Source of the DNA: Apophysomyces variabilis
Lineage: Eukaryota; Mucoromycota; Mucoromycetes; Mucorales; Mucoraceae
Assembly: GCA_002749535.1 (NCBI GenBank)
Contig: MZZL01000040.1
Span: 1-37,002 of the forward strand
Length of the DNA stretch: 37,002 nt
Direction: 5' to 3'
Shown here piece after piece: positions 10,532-23,945 of the stretch. Under the pieces are notes generated by a model that worked only from the letters and a program-made list of their open reading frames with translations, did not search any database and had not been told where the DNA came from. A program made the position numbers and the translations under genes. Positions within the stretch are counted from its first letter, which is position 1. Each line of letters begins with the position of its first letter.

Positions 10532-10585
10532 ACTGTGTAAATTGCTTGGAACAAGGAATAATTGACAGGTGCAAAAGCATGGACC

Positions 10586-10592
10586 ATATATA
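10586..10592 (-). promoter_or_regulatory. TATA-like element of the LPMO gene
   Basis: TATATAT on the minus strand, about 55 bp before the chosen start codon at 10531. It argues against translation starting further upstream at 10666. Confidence 0.4.
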
Positions 10593-11330
10593 CTATCCGT
10601 CGACAACAGGTGGCACAAGCCATAACAGGCAATACATAAAAGATAATGTGACATGTAATAACCCAAGTATTGCTTCAGCTATTTCACTCATTGTGCCGCA
10701 AGTGTGGAAACCGACCCTTTAATTTCATGTGTAACGTCGTCACTTACCCTGAGCGTCCGTGATCAGAGGCTAATGACATGACATAACTTTGACCCCACCG
10801 GATCTCCTATTATGCTCATGACTTAGACACAATATAGAAAAAATCGAAAAATATAGGATACAACCATGCTTTGGAGAGCCAATGCAAACTTTTTCCCCTT
10901 ATTACATAATAGTGCCTGGGGTACACTATCATATAGGGTCAGCAATAATGTGACAATTGATTTTGTAATCAATCGCAACCAACCGAGCAATGTTGTAATA
11001 ATTTAAGTCATGCAATCTGTACAACAATGCCGAATACACTCAGGTACAGCATACCCAATATCAAACAATACCGCAGTAGATAATTCAACAACAATCTGGC
11101 TATATAGAGTGATCATACGTAAAAGTATTCACAGCACATTGACGAGATGAAAACATGCAATCTTTGCCTCACTTACTTTCTTTTGAAAGCGAAGATCAGC
11201 AAAGTGTGCTTTAAAGGGAAAAATACACACGAAGAAACATACCAATTGCGGAACCGGTGGTCAACGGTTCCACTAATCTGATCGTTAAAAGCAAATTGCT
11301 TGCCGGAGTTGTTAACAAAGAGAGATTAAG
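10593..11330. other. Intergenic, mostly featureless
   Basis: LPMO upstream region and further non-coding sequence. A minus-strand piece at about 11243-11312 translates as NNSGKQFAFNDQISGTVDH and ends at a strong donor (gtatgt). It could be an exon of the neighbouring candidate gene or of a decayed one, but it lies behind a stop codon in the model given. Nothing else is recognisable. Confidence 0.3.
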
Positions 11331-11776
11331 TCAGTTTCCCTGCATAAGAACGCGTGTGCAACGATTCACCAAATCACGCGTGAAGTAACTGGCATTTGTA
11401 TACAACGGTCTGTTGAACAAAGGGTGCTGGAAGTCGAATGACTCTAGTCGATATTTATATGCTTCAGTAGAAAGTTCTTTATAGCAGTATGGCTAGAGAT
11501 AATCCATCATTGGTATGAAAGAAGCGTTCCCTCGGACTAAGAGATAGAAAGCTCGAAGATAGGAAGCCTGCGCTTGCAGAATTCCGTAACGTAAGCACCA
11601 CCGATCACTGTGCCAAACATACCTTTTGCCTGAAATCGTCCAGCAGTTTTTTGGGCGATGGTAAACAACGTCTCGGGAATAGGAATCGACTGCGGTCTGG
11701 TCAATTGAAAGGTGACAGACTCTTTGGAAGAACAATTGTCGTTTTGATAGGACACCAAGTCGCTCCTATTACCCAC
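11331..11776 (-). CDS. Candidate two-exon gene, unknown product
   Basis: I do not recognise this protein. Two minus-strand segments look coding and join in phase: 11623 up to about 11776 (containing TFQLTRPQSIPIPETLFTIA) with donor gtatgt, and 11331-11461 (containing YRLESFDFQHPLFNRPLYTN) after acceptor ctgaag. The join makes codon GCA and runs on to a TGA at 11331. Codon use in both pieces is even and the frames are long for non-coding DNA. The 5' end is unresolved: an ATG at 11776 is in frame, but the open frame extends about six codons above it, so an upstream exon may be missing. A TATA-like run (atataaat) also falls at the start of the second segment, which would fit a different model. 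It may be a pseudogene. Confidence 0.27.
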
Positions 11777-12037
11777 TCGAGTAAAACATGTTTTTTCTTC
11801 ATATTACGTCCTTTAACATAAAAATGACGTGTAATTTTCCTCGACGGTATCTTTATCGTATTATGAGCTCTTAATTCTTGCTATCATCAAAGCAACGTTG
11901 AAACGAAAGAAAGGATAGTTCATAGCCATGAAAATTTGACATAAAATTTGCCGTAATTGATACTAGTGAAGCATTACTTATTGCTCATGATGAATCCAAC
12001 ATAACCAAAAAAAATGACACGTGTGAATATAGTAAAG

Positions 12038-12039
<2 letters not shown>

Positions 12040-12070
<31 letters not shown>
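12040..12070. repeat. GA microsatellite
   Basis: About 15 uninterrupted GA dinucleotides in the intergenic stretch before F-box gene 1. Confidence 0.9.
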
Positions 12071-12073
<3 letters not shown>

Positions 12074-12074
12074 A

Positions 12075-12305
12075 ATGATTAACAATAAGGGGCGAACAAT
12101 AGTGTATACTATCAAGCAGAATCGTCTTTGTCCTGTAAATCGCTTGACTAGAATACGGATTTGCACGTCTGCCGCTTGTGCTTGCTTGTATGGCGTATTA
12201 CTTGAGCGGGGTCAAAAGAGCATTTCGATAAGAGATTATGCCAAACACTACTTGTATTGTCAGAACCGGGTCAAAACTGGCAACTGCTATGAAGGTGCAA
12301 GTTAA
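12075..12305 (+). CDS. Small Cys-containing ORF, doubtful
   Basis: A 76-codon frame from an ATG just after the GA repeat, with several cysteines (ICTSAACAC, YCQNR, GNCYE) and reasonable codon use toward the end (SISIRDYAKHYLYCQNR). No domain, signal peptide or promoter is recognisable. It sits alone in about 1 kb of non-coding sequence between 11777 and 12871, so it may be a chance frame or an exon remnant. Confidence 0.15.
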   Translation: MINNKGRTIVYTIKQNRLCPVNRLTRIRICTSAACACLYGVLLERGQKSISIRDYAKHYLYCQNRVKTGNCYEGAS

Positions 12306-12871
12306 CCGCAGTATGAAACCCCGCCATCTCACTATCGCCAAAGCTGCAACAACGAATGTCTCTCTAATGCAAACGCTGAGTTAGTGTATGTAAGAAAAAG
12401 TGATAGTTTGTGTTAGAAATGTAACACCCAGGATAGAAAGCGGGGGGAGGCGTTCCAAGGTTTTGTTTATTCAGGATTTTGAAGAACCTTTCGGTAGGTT
12501 TGGCATGGTTGAATAAGAGGTTATCAAATCTTAGTGTTCATACAAAAATGCCGTTACTGTTTTGCAATATACATTAAAACGATAAATCGCTTGTCGTTGG
12601 GAACGTTGGATATCCATGCCTAGCCATGTCGTCTGCGTCTGTGGCTCAAAAGCTCATATTAAAGCATATCCGGCTTTAACCGTTGAAAAATTCGAGTAAA
12701 TGGTGAAGTTACCATGAATACTTTCATCGTTACACTGCCCTAGCCTATTCAACCCAGACGGTACTTGGCCGCAGCAGTTATCTAAGGTGTGGGGACGCAA
12801 AATTCTAGCTAGAACCTCGTTCTGTTTCTTATTTTTCGCTCGGTTGCACTGTCCAGTCTGCTATTGAAAAA

Positions 12872-14659
12872 ATGACAACGGAGCTTCCGCCAGAGATCAT
12901 GACCATCATGAGCAGGCAACTCTCGGTAAAAGACCAGGCCGCTTGTGTGCTTGTTTCTCGTTCCTGGGAAGCTGTTATTATTCCGACGCTCTACCGGATC
13001 ATCCGTATAGATTCGCGTCATCAGTTTCGCCTTTTCTACAGAACGCTTGTTGACGAGAATTCTCGCCATGATTACGGACAAAAAGTTCGAGTACTTAATC
13101 TTTCCCCGAATGTAGGCTTCTCTCGGGATGAATTCGAGTCGCTGCCCGTTTTATGCCCGTTCTTAACGATATTCGACTTCAGTCAGAAACTTTGGAAGTA
13201 CCTGCGTATTTCATCGATCATGAAAAGTTGGGAACAGCTCAAATACTTGCCATCGCCAATATCTGATTGTCAGGTACCACTAAGAAGCTTTCTGTTGGGC
13301 AGCTTTACGTGTTTCACAGAGGTATCGATTCATGTTCGTAAATGTCCTGAGTGGCTTCTCTTGGTGAAATCGATGCCTTATATTGAACAACTTACTATCG
13401 AGGATCATCCTCTGGGTACAATGTTGACAGATAGTCAAGATGCACCATACAATTGCTTCTCTGCGTTGGAAGACATCCACCATGCTATACCAACCATACA
13501 GAATCTAACATTGAAATACTTTCGCGCTCAGACAGAGCCGCCAGCGGATATTACGTCTTTTAACGGTCTACGCAACCTCAAAGTACACACCTTCTATAGT
13601 CAGCTTGGCAGATGGCTATCTTATTTTGAGAGGAAATACACAGAAATAGAAGAGCTGCGTATTTTGATAGACCTCAACGCTTTTGTACCTGCAGAGTCAC
13701 AACAGAAAATGTGTACAAGGTTTTTATCCTGGATGCGCCAATGTCGTCGTCTTAGAGTACTATATGTTCAAGGTGGTTTGGACGAAGACGAAATTTTACT
13801 TCCGGAAATGGAGGCTTTCGATATCCTATATGAAGCTGGTAACGCAGTAACTGGAATTCATCTTCACGAAGGAATGTATCCAGGGGCTGCCACTCGTATC
13901 CGCTATTTTCAGCAAACGCTTTCCACGGTGGAGCTATGTTTACCGGAGCATACTCGTGTCGATAAGTGCTTAACGTATCTCGGAAATTGCCCGTCATTGA
14001 TTTATCTCAAGCTGGTCGTACCCGCTAACTCTCCTCCTAGCCTTTTGGAGAAACGTCTTGCTGTGGTCCATCTAGACCATGTGCTAGTTCATTGTAAGCG
14101 ATTAAAATCCCTTACTCTGTCGGCGCCAATGATTCGTCTGGGCACAAAGGCAGTGATACCCAACGGTCATGGTTTGGAAGAATTAGGCCTAGTAGCGCAG
14201 TATACCTTGAATGACGTTTCACAATATATATCTGACAATTGCCCTCAGTTACGAAAATTAACGTACCTCTGTTACGCAACGGCAAAGGGGACGAGACATA
14301 CTGTCATCAAACTAAACAACCAGTCATTGGAAGAGCTTATTGTGATCTCGGGGAGAAACGTCCCTCGGCTTTTTCATTTGATTCAAACGGACAAGTCCGA
14401 AAAGATACGGAAACGAAGGAAAAGATTTAATGGTATTGAAAGGCACAATGAGGAGGATGGTTGGTCGAGATGGTATATCGTTTCAAACCACAGAAGACTG
14501 GTGAGATTGAGCCATCATGAAGCGGCTTGCTCCGTAAATGGCAACAGTGTGGAAAAAGATATTTTAGAGATTCACTGCAGATCCGTTCGACGGTTTCAGT
14601 TTAACTTCATGACGGAAAATGTCTGGGAAATGCCTATTTTGGTAGGGCCGTTCCTATAG
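12872..14659 (+). CDS. F-box/LRR-like protein, paralogue 1
   Basis: Intronless, 595 aa. Residues 4-40 (ELPPEIMTIM...AACVLVSRSWEAV) fit an F-box, the Skp1-binding motif of SCF ubiquitin ligases. The next block, SRHQFRLFYRTL, is identical in the two paralogues at 29848 and 31965 (minus). It is followed by GFSRDEFESLP and a W-K-Y-L-R segment, then about 450 residues of irregular leucine-rich repeats (LEDIHHAIPTIQNLTLKY, LRNLKVH, CPSLIYLKLV, CPQLRKLTYL). Near the C-terminus all three share WSRWY. By family knowledge, such proteins choose substrates for ubiquitination in cytoplasm or nucleus; the target is unknown. The start matches the MT-x-x-P-x-E start of the paralogues. This copy stands 15 kb away from the other two. 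Confidence 0.85.
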   Translation: MTTELPPEIMTIMSRQLSVKDQAACVLVSRSWEAVIIPTLYRIIRIDSRHQFRLFYRTLVDENSRHDYGQKVRVLNLSPNVGFSRDEFESLPVLCPFLTIFDFSQKLWKYLRISSIMKSWEQLKYLPSPISDCQVPLRSFLLGSFTCFTEVSIHVRKCPEWLLLVKSMPYIEQLTIEDHPLGTMLTDSQDAPYNCFSALEDIHHAIPTIQNLTLKYFRAQTEPPADITSFNGLRNLKVHTFYSQLGRWLSYFERKYTEIEELRILIDLNAFVPAESQQKMCTRFLSWMRQCRRLRVLYVQGGLDEDEILLPEMEAFDILYEAGNAVTGIHLHEGMYPGAATRIRYFQQTLSTVELCLPEHTRVDKCLTYLGNCPSLIYLKLVVPANSPPSLLEKRLAVVHLDHVLVHCKRLKSLTLSAPMIRLGTKAVIPNGHGLEELGLVAQYTLNDVSQYISDNCPQLRKLTYLCYATAKGTRHTVIKLNNQSLEELIVISGRNVPRLFHLIQTDKSEKIRKRRKRFNGIERHNEEDGWSRWYIVSNHRRLVRLSHHEAACSVNGNSVEKDILEIHCRSVRRFQFNFMTENVWEMPILVGPFL

Positions 14660-14842
14660 TTTTTATGGGTTGTATGATTAAAAATCGCGGCATACCGAGT
14701 ATTATCATGGTTTTTGAAAGCTATGAACGGTAAATAAGTTTGTGTTCGTTTAACTGCTGGTCATTAGGGTGAGGTGAGACCAATGAAGCGAGCACGACAT
14801 GTGGCTAGGCATGAAGTATAGGTTTTTATTTGTTTTAAGATA

Positions 14843-15631
14843 TTAAAGTTTGCTGCTGCTTTTTAAAAAGGCTTGCCAGTCAGGTTCGGTCTTATTAAGA
14901 AATGCTTGCATACCATAGGCTGCTTCTTCTGACTGTAGCATGGCACTGAATGCAGCCTTGACATCTTCACGGGCTCGTGCTTCATGTTCGGCATCCTTGG
15001 CCACTTTGTGGACTAAGTTTTTTATATCCGTAATAGCGCCTGGTGCTGCCTTCTTCAGCATTTCTGCGTACTCATTCACCTTGGCGTCAAGGTGCGCTGC
15101 TGGGACGACGCTACTTAGAAACGGACTTTCGGCAGTGCTGACTTTTCGCCCTGTCATGGCGTATTCGCGCGTTTTCTGGACACCCAATTCTGGAACAAGG
15201 TATTGTGAAATGATAGCAGGTATCAAACCGCGTTTGGTTTCGGGTAAAGAAAAGTAGACATCCTCTGCCGCAATACGGATATCTGTTGTGAAAACTAGGC
15301 CCACGCCTCCTCCTAAGGCTGGTCCATTGATACGTGCAATGACAGGTTTCGGGAAGCGGTAAAAGGCATCAAACAGATCGAATGCTGTGTCGACCGATTT
15401 TTGCAATTCTTCGGGATCCCGTGAACCACCAAGATCCATGCCACTGCAGAAGTACTTTCCGGCACCTGTCACCACAAGAACACGGACCTCAGGATCTTTT
15501 TCCAGTTTGCTCAGTGCTCCACGAAGTTGGCGATTCATTGATGGAGTCAGCGAGTTGCCGCGCTTTGGTCGATTTAATGTCACTGTTGCGACATGGTTGT
15601 CGATAGAAATAAGTACTTCTGATGATGACAT
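14843..15631 (-). CDS. Peroxisomal enoyl-CoA hydratase/isomerase (crotonase family)
   Basis: Intronless, 262 aa, the usual size for one crotonase fold. The oxyanion-hole segments are GKYFCSGMDLGG (59-69) and NGPALGGGVGL (102-112). Both catalytic glutamates of hydratases are conserved: Glu131 in LPETKRG and Glu156 in TREYAMTG. The C-terminus is SKL, a canonical PTS1 signal, so the enzyme should work in the peroxisome matrix, in beta-oxidation or branched-chain acyl-CoA breakdown. The P-E-T-K-R-G-L-I-P segment resembles the methylglutaconyl/isohexenylglutaconyl-CoA hydratase branch, but substrate cannot be fixed from sequence. It is convergent with F-box gene 1 (183 bp between stops). Identity of the family is secure, the exact reaction is not. 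Confidence 0.92.
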   Translation of the reverse strand: MSSSEVLISIDNHVATVTLNRPKRGNSLTPSMNRQLRGALSKLEKDPEVRVLVVTGAGKYFCSGMDLGGSRDPEELQKSVDTAFDLFDAFYRFPKPVIARINGPALGGGVGLVFTTDIRIAAEDVYFSLPETKRGLIPAIISQYLVPELGVQKTREYAMTGRKVSTAESPFLSSVVPAAHLDAKVNEYAEMLKKAAPGAITDIKNLVHKVAKDAEHEARAREDVKAAFSAMLQSEEAAYGMQAFLNKTEPDWQAFLKSSSKL

Positions 15632-16051
15632 TGAAAAATATAAAGGTTAGGACAAGAGAAAGAGAGAAAGTCGCCTCGTTTTTCAATCCAGCAGATGTGG
15701 GGAAATTATGCCTGTCAATCATGTGATAGTCATTTTGAATCTCCACATTTGTTCTATTTTGCGTTACGATCGTCAGTTTGACTAAAAGAGACCATTATAA
15801 TCAATCAGTGCACCGAAAAGGATGGTTATCCTCTTCTCAAGATATGGACCATGGAAGAGTTACAGGTCTACTCTTTCCTTACTAGGTAATGCCTACTTCA
15901 TCCCAACAATATCATTCATGTAAATAGCACTTTGTTTCTTTACAATTCATACTTGGAATCAAAATTGTATCAGAAGCAATATTACTTTTCCACAATGCAG
16001 AATAGAACAAAAACAAAATTTATGATTCTTGTGAATTGTTTTCAACTTGTC
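15632..16051. other. Intergenic, enoyl-CoA hydratase promoter and PP1 3' flank
   Basis: 420 bp with a run of pyrimidine-rich sequence on the hydratase sense strand just upstream of its ATG (tttctctctttctcttgtcc, about 15653-15672). No further gene or motif is seen. Confidence 0.45.
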
Positions 16052-17294
<1,243 letters not shown>

Positions 17295-17376
17295 CTAGAA
17301 AAAAAAATAAAAAGAATAAGGTTGGTAATTGCTCACAAAAGAGACGGCAATGCAAAAAGAAGTTCGGTGGAATGTA

Positions 17377-17814
17377 TCAATTCCGGTATTGTTCATGAGT
17401 GATTCTTTGCGGTGAAGGGGATCGCCTTTTTTCCTTTTCTAATGGCGACTTCTTTTTTATGATCGGGATATAATCTCTATATTTCTTTGTTCCAGCACTG
17501 CCATCCCAAAACTGGACTTTCTCAAGCAAGATGGTTCGTGCCGTATCCAGATCGGTGAGACGATCTTTTTGTTTTTTTGTTTCCAAGTTTTTCCTTCGTT
17601 CTTTCCTCGTGCCATAGTTTTGCTTACAAGTCACTATGGACTCATAAAGAACGCTCTATACCCACTAAACATATAATATGCAAAAAAGAAATAGACCAAA
17701 AAAAGAAACTTTTTCAAATACGTACGAGTTTCTTAGAAGTAGAGCTGTAAAGACGAAACGGTCGGCTGGAAAACACGACTGAACATCTCCTATTGCATAT
17801 TCAAACACCGCCAT
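17377..17814 (-). CDS. Candidate small basic protein upstream of PP1, unknown function
   Basis: I do not recognise the product. Exon 1 (17722-17814) starts MAVFEYAIGDVQ and exon 2 (17377-17655) ends with TGA. Donor gtattt at 17721 and acceptor gtatag at 17656 keep the frame and give 123 aa. Exon 2 is highly charged (GTRKERRKNLETKKQKD, then ARTILLEKVQFWDG) and likely forms a helix or coiled coil before a Lys/Ser/Pro-rich tail. The stop is only 82 bp before the PP1 start on the same strand, so the two transcripts would be very close or overlap. The strongest alternative is that this is the PP1 promoter/5' UTR and the frame is chance; the length, composition and clean splice favour a real gene modestly. 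Confidence 0.35.
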
Positions 17815-18108
17815 TTGGCTCAAAAAAGTGTCTGCTCCCGGGAGTAGCGAGTGAAACCAGCTTTTCGTTTTTCCAATGCAGACTAAAAGAGAACCTCGTT
17901 TTTGACGGCGCTAAAAGAAAAAGAATGGTGCGCCAAATCATGAATTAATTCAGTAAGTGGTTACACAAAGTAGCGTTCGTGCATAGGATGAACACGAGAT
18001 CATTTCATCAGCGCAAAATACCAAGAATGATCTGGAGAGATATAAAGCGCAGATGGTACGAAGGTGCGATATCAAAACATACTAGACATGATATGTTCTG
18101 GGGACTGA

Positions 18109-18303
18109 CTATATTTTATTAGCAGGCTGTAGTAATTGAAACGCAAGTCTTTCTATGTTATTTTTGGACATGGGAACCAGATGACCTTCAGTGTGAGTTC
18201 CAATCGCGTTCCCACCTCTGTACACAGGCACGAAGTCGGAATTCGAAAAGATGGGTTCTGATTTCGGCACTGTTTGTTCACCGTCTGAACGCCACTGGGT
18301 CAC
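18109..18303 (-). other. Unexplained minus-strand open frame next to the kinesin gene
   Basis: About 64 codons of good composition (EPIFSNSDFVPVYRGGN, ERLAFQLLQP) ending in TAG at 18109, with no in-frame ATG at its 5' end before a stop near 18320. It would need an upstream exon, which would run into the first exon of the divergent kinesin gene. It may be a terminal exon of a gene or a chance frame; no family is recognised. Confidence 0.15.
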
Positions 18304-18358
18304 GTACGCTTTTCTCTATCCTCTCTCTTTATTTTCTTTCCCGTTTCGGCATCAAAAG

Positions 18359-21672
<3,314 letters not shown>

Positions 21673-21875
21673 TAATGAGTGCTATTGTTTATAATCAAAA
21701 AAGAAAGGAAAAGCATTCTACACTGTAGACTACTTACGTCTATGATGTTGACGGCCATGGATTATGGTGTCTATGAACAGAATTCATGTGAATACTAGCT
21801 AAAGTCTAAATAATGTGTGAGCACAAAAGGCTGAAAGAGAGGCTGTTTATCGACTCTATAAGGCGAGATAATCCG

Positions 21876-21897
21876 GAAATGCTTTGATGATTCATAA
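21876..21897. repeat. 22-bp direct repeat, copy A (segment duplication boundary)
   Basis: gaaatgctttgatgattcat followed by aa is identical to 24893-24914. In both places it begins the A-rich 3' flank of a C2H2 zinc-finger gene, so it marks the outer edge of a tandem duplication. Confidence 0.85.
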
Positions 21898-22194
21898 CTT
21901 TTTAATTTTCTTAAAAAAAGAGAAGTGAATAATGAAAGAACCAGAAAACGCATAAATAATCAACAAAAAGGTCAGAATCATAAAAATAAATAACAAAAAA
22001 ATAAAATAAAACGGAAAACGCATAGGGCGATCAATAATCATAAGGAAAAGAAGGGCCATAAGAAGAACATAAAAAGATAACTCAGAAAACATAGCATATA
22101 TATCCCAAATCCTCCAGAATCTCTACGGTTCATATAAGTCTTCCTCTTCTCTTTTTTTCTTTTTTATTTTTTTGTCTTTTTCTCATCTTTTTTT

Positions 22195-22301
22195 GGTCTT
22201 TTTTTGGTCTTTTTTTGGTCTTTTTTGGTCTTTTTTGGTCTTTTTTTGGTCTTTTTTTGGTCTTTTTTGGTCTTTTTTTGGTCTTTTTTTGGTCTTTTTT
22301 T
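22195..22301. repeat. T-rich tandem repeat, about 10 copies of an 11-12 bp unit
   Basis: The unit is ggtctttttt with an optional extra T, repeated about ten times without other change, ending in tgggggtggg. It starts about 60 bp past the stop of zinc-finger gene A, so the transcript 3' UTR would carry repeated AAAAAAGACC. Confidence 0.92.
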
Positions 22302-22362
22302 GGGGGTGGGTGAGGATTACGGAGGTTGTCTTTATGGTGCGTGTACTTTTTAATCATTCATT

Positions 22363-23460
22363 CTATGACGCCTTGGATTTTGCACGACGTTTGCCGCCAT
22401 GCTTTTCTTCCACATGCCGCTTCATGGCATCTAATCTACTGTACCCTTTGAAACACAGAGGACATTGATGTGGTTTAGCACCGCTACGGCGATGGATATC
22501 TTTATGGCGCGATAGGGAGCTAGGGTTGCAAAACGCTTTGCCACACGTCCTGCAGATATGAGATCCTTGCTTGTTGGCGTTCCCATTTTTCGAAAGGCTG
22601 CTGTGAATGCTGGGCGCACGTTTCTGTTTCGAACCTGGCTGAGAAAGAGATCCATAGCCTCTGATGCCCTGGGGCCGTTGCTGGGCGTTTGCTCCCTCTG
22701 CTGGTAATGGATGAGGAGCAGAAGAATTGGCCACGAACCCACGATTATTCATAGCATATCCAGGTGTCAGCCCATGATGAGGCGGCAAAGTGAAGATCCC
22801 TGAATCTGAAGAGCTTGATTCCCGTGAAGGACATGCATAGGCAAGGTTATCAACTAAGGGCTGCGTGGCGTCAATGTTAGAGACAATGTGGTTCTTGAAC
22901 GAAGGACCAGCAAAAACGTAAGGATCAACGTGGGGACCGTGAACATAGTCCATTGCGGGTGTCTCACACTGGCCTGTAGAACAAGGTGAATCCTGGTCAG
23001 CTTGGGCAAAAGAAGGAGTTGACGCGACCGGCGAAGGCATCTGGCCAAAACCTACGCGGATACTGCCGTAAGTGGAAGGTGACAACTCCGTAAAAGGAAC
23101 GGTCGAAGTCATGTAGGCAGTAGTGGGTACACTATGCTCGCCACCTTGGAAGAGCCCGCGTGATGGACGCTTTACTTCTAAATTAGGCCAAGTAGCGTTG
23201 CTATTACCGCCACCACAAAGTAACCAAGAAGGGTAATAAAGAGTACTTGTTATGGGGCAAACGGCAGCTAATCTGTTAGGCACTGCTCGGGTAGCGGGAT
23301 GGTAGGGAACCATTCCATCGAAAGGAGCACTTTTAGCGCCAGGCACTGTCTGTATAAGCTGGGGATCACCGTCAGCTCAGTAGGAATTGCTAGATTATCA
23401 AATTACCTGCATTTTCCCGCTTTCGGGCATCGGTTGATAAATTTCGGGTGTTGTATACAT
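22363..23460 (-). CDS. Two-finger C2H2 zinc-finger protein, copy A
   Basis: Two minus-strand exons, 23407-23460 (MYTTPEIYQPMPESGKMQ) and 22363-23349, phase 0, give 346 aa. Finger 1 is residues 284-304 (C-x2-C-x12-H-x3-H, with NPSSLSRH) and finger 2 is 314-335 (C-x2-C-x12-H-x4-H, with YSRLDAMKRHV); a basic tail (GGKRRAKSK) follows. The first 280 residues are low-complexity, rich in Pro, Ser, Gly and Tyr, as in transcription factor activation regions. It is likely a nuclear DNA-binding regulator; targets are unknown. The paralogue at 25245-26024 lies 1.8 kb upstream on the same strand and shares finger sequences, the CETP motif, intron position and 3' flank. The intron is 57 bp (gtaatt...tacag). 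Its 5' region carries a 25-bp minisatellite. Confidence 0.86.
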
Positions 23461-23519
23461 GTTTGTTTAATGCCAATGTATATACAAGAAAGATGGTTTA
23501 TAGGACGACAAGGCAAACA

Positions 23520-23945
23520 AAACAAAACAAAGCAAAATAAAGCAAAATAGAACAAAATGAAGAAAACAAAAAAAAAAAAACAAAATAAAGAAAACAAAAA
23601 AAAAACAAAATAAAGAAAACAAAAAAAAAACAAAATAAAGAAAACAAAAAAAAAACAAAATAAAGAAAACAAAAAAAAAACAAAATAAAGAAAACAAAAA
23701 AAAAACAAAATAAAGAAAACAAAAAAAAAACAAAATAAAGAAAACAAAAAAAAAACAAAATAAAGAAAACAAAAAAAAAACAAAATAAAGAAAACAAAAA
23801 AAAAACAAAATAAAGAAAACAAAAAAAAAACAAAATAAAGAAAACAAAAAAAAAACAAAATAAAGAAAACAAAAAAAAAAACAAAGAAAAATAAAGCAAA
23901 ATAGAACAAAATGAAGAAAACAAAAAAAAAAAACAAAAAGAACAA
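23520..23945. repeat. A-rich minisatellite: 12 perfect 25-bp units with duplicated flanks
   Basis: From 23581 to 23880 the 25-bp unit caaaataaagaaaac plus ten A repeats 12 times with no visible change. Both sides carry a related block (aaagcaaaatagaac then aaaatgaagaaaac; about 23535-23567 and 23892-23922). It lies 60-490 bp before the start codon of zinc-finger gene A, so it is in its promoter or 5' UTR, where the sense strand is T-rich. Long Phe-rich reading frames here are by-products of the repeat. Confidence 0.95.

Larger units (their letters stand above)
21673..22362. other. 3' flank between kinesin and zinc-finger gene A
   Basis: Convergent gene ends. The stretch is A-rich from about 21900 to 22100 and contains the 22-bp duplicated block and the T-rich tandem repeat listed separately. 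No gene is seen. Confidence 0.6.

Noticed and set aside
22130..22357. Lys/Pro-rich minus-strand frame
   Set aside because: It reads through the T-rich tandem repeat in the 3' UTR of zinc-finger gene A.
23520..23945. Regular repeat array as a possible CRISPR
   Set aside because: Units are contiguous and identical with no unique spacers, in a eukaryotic context.
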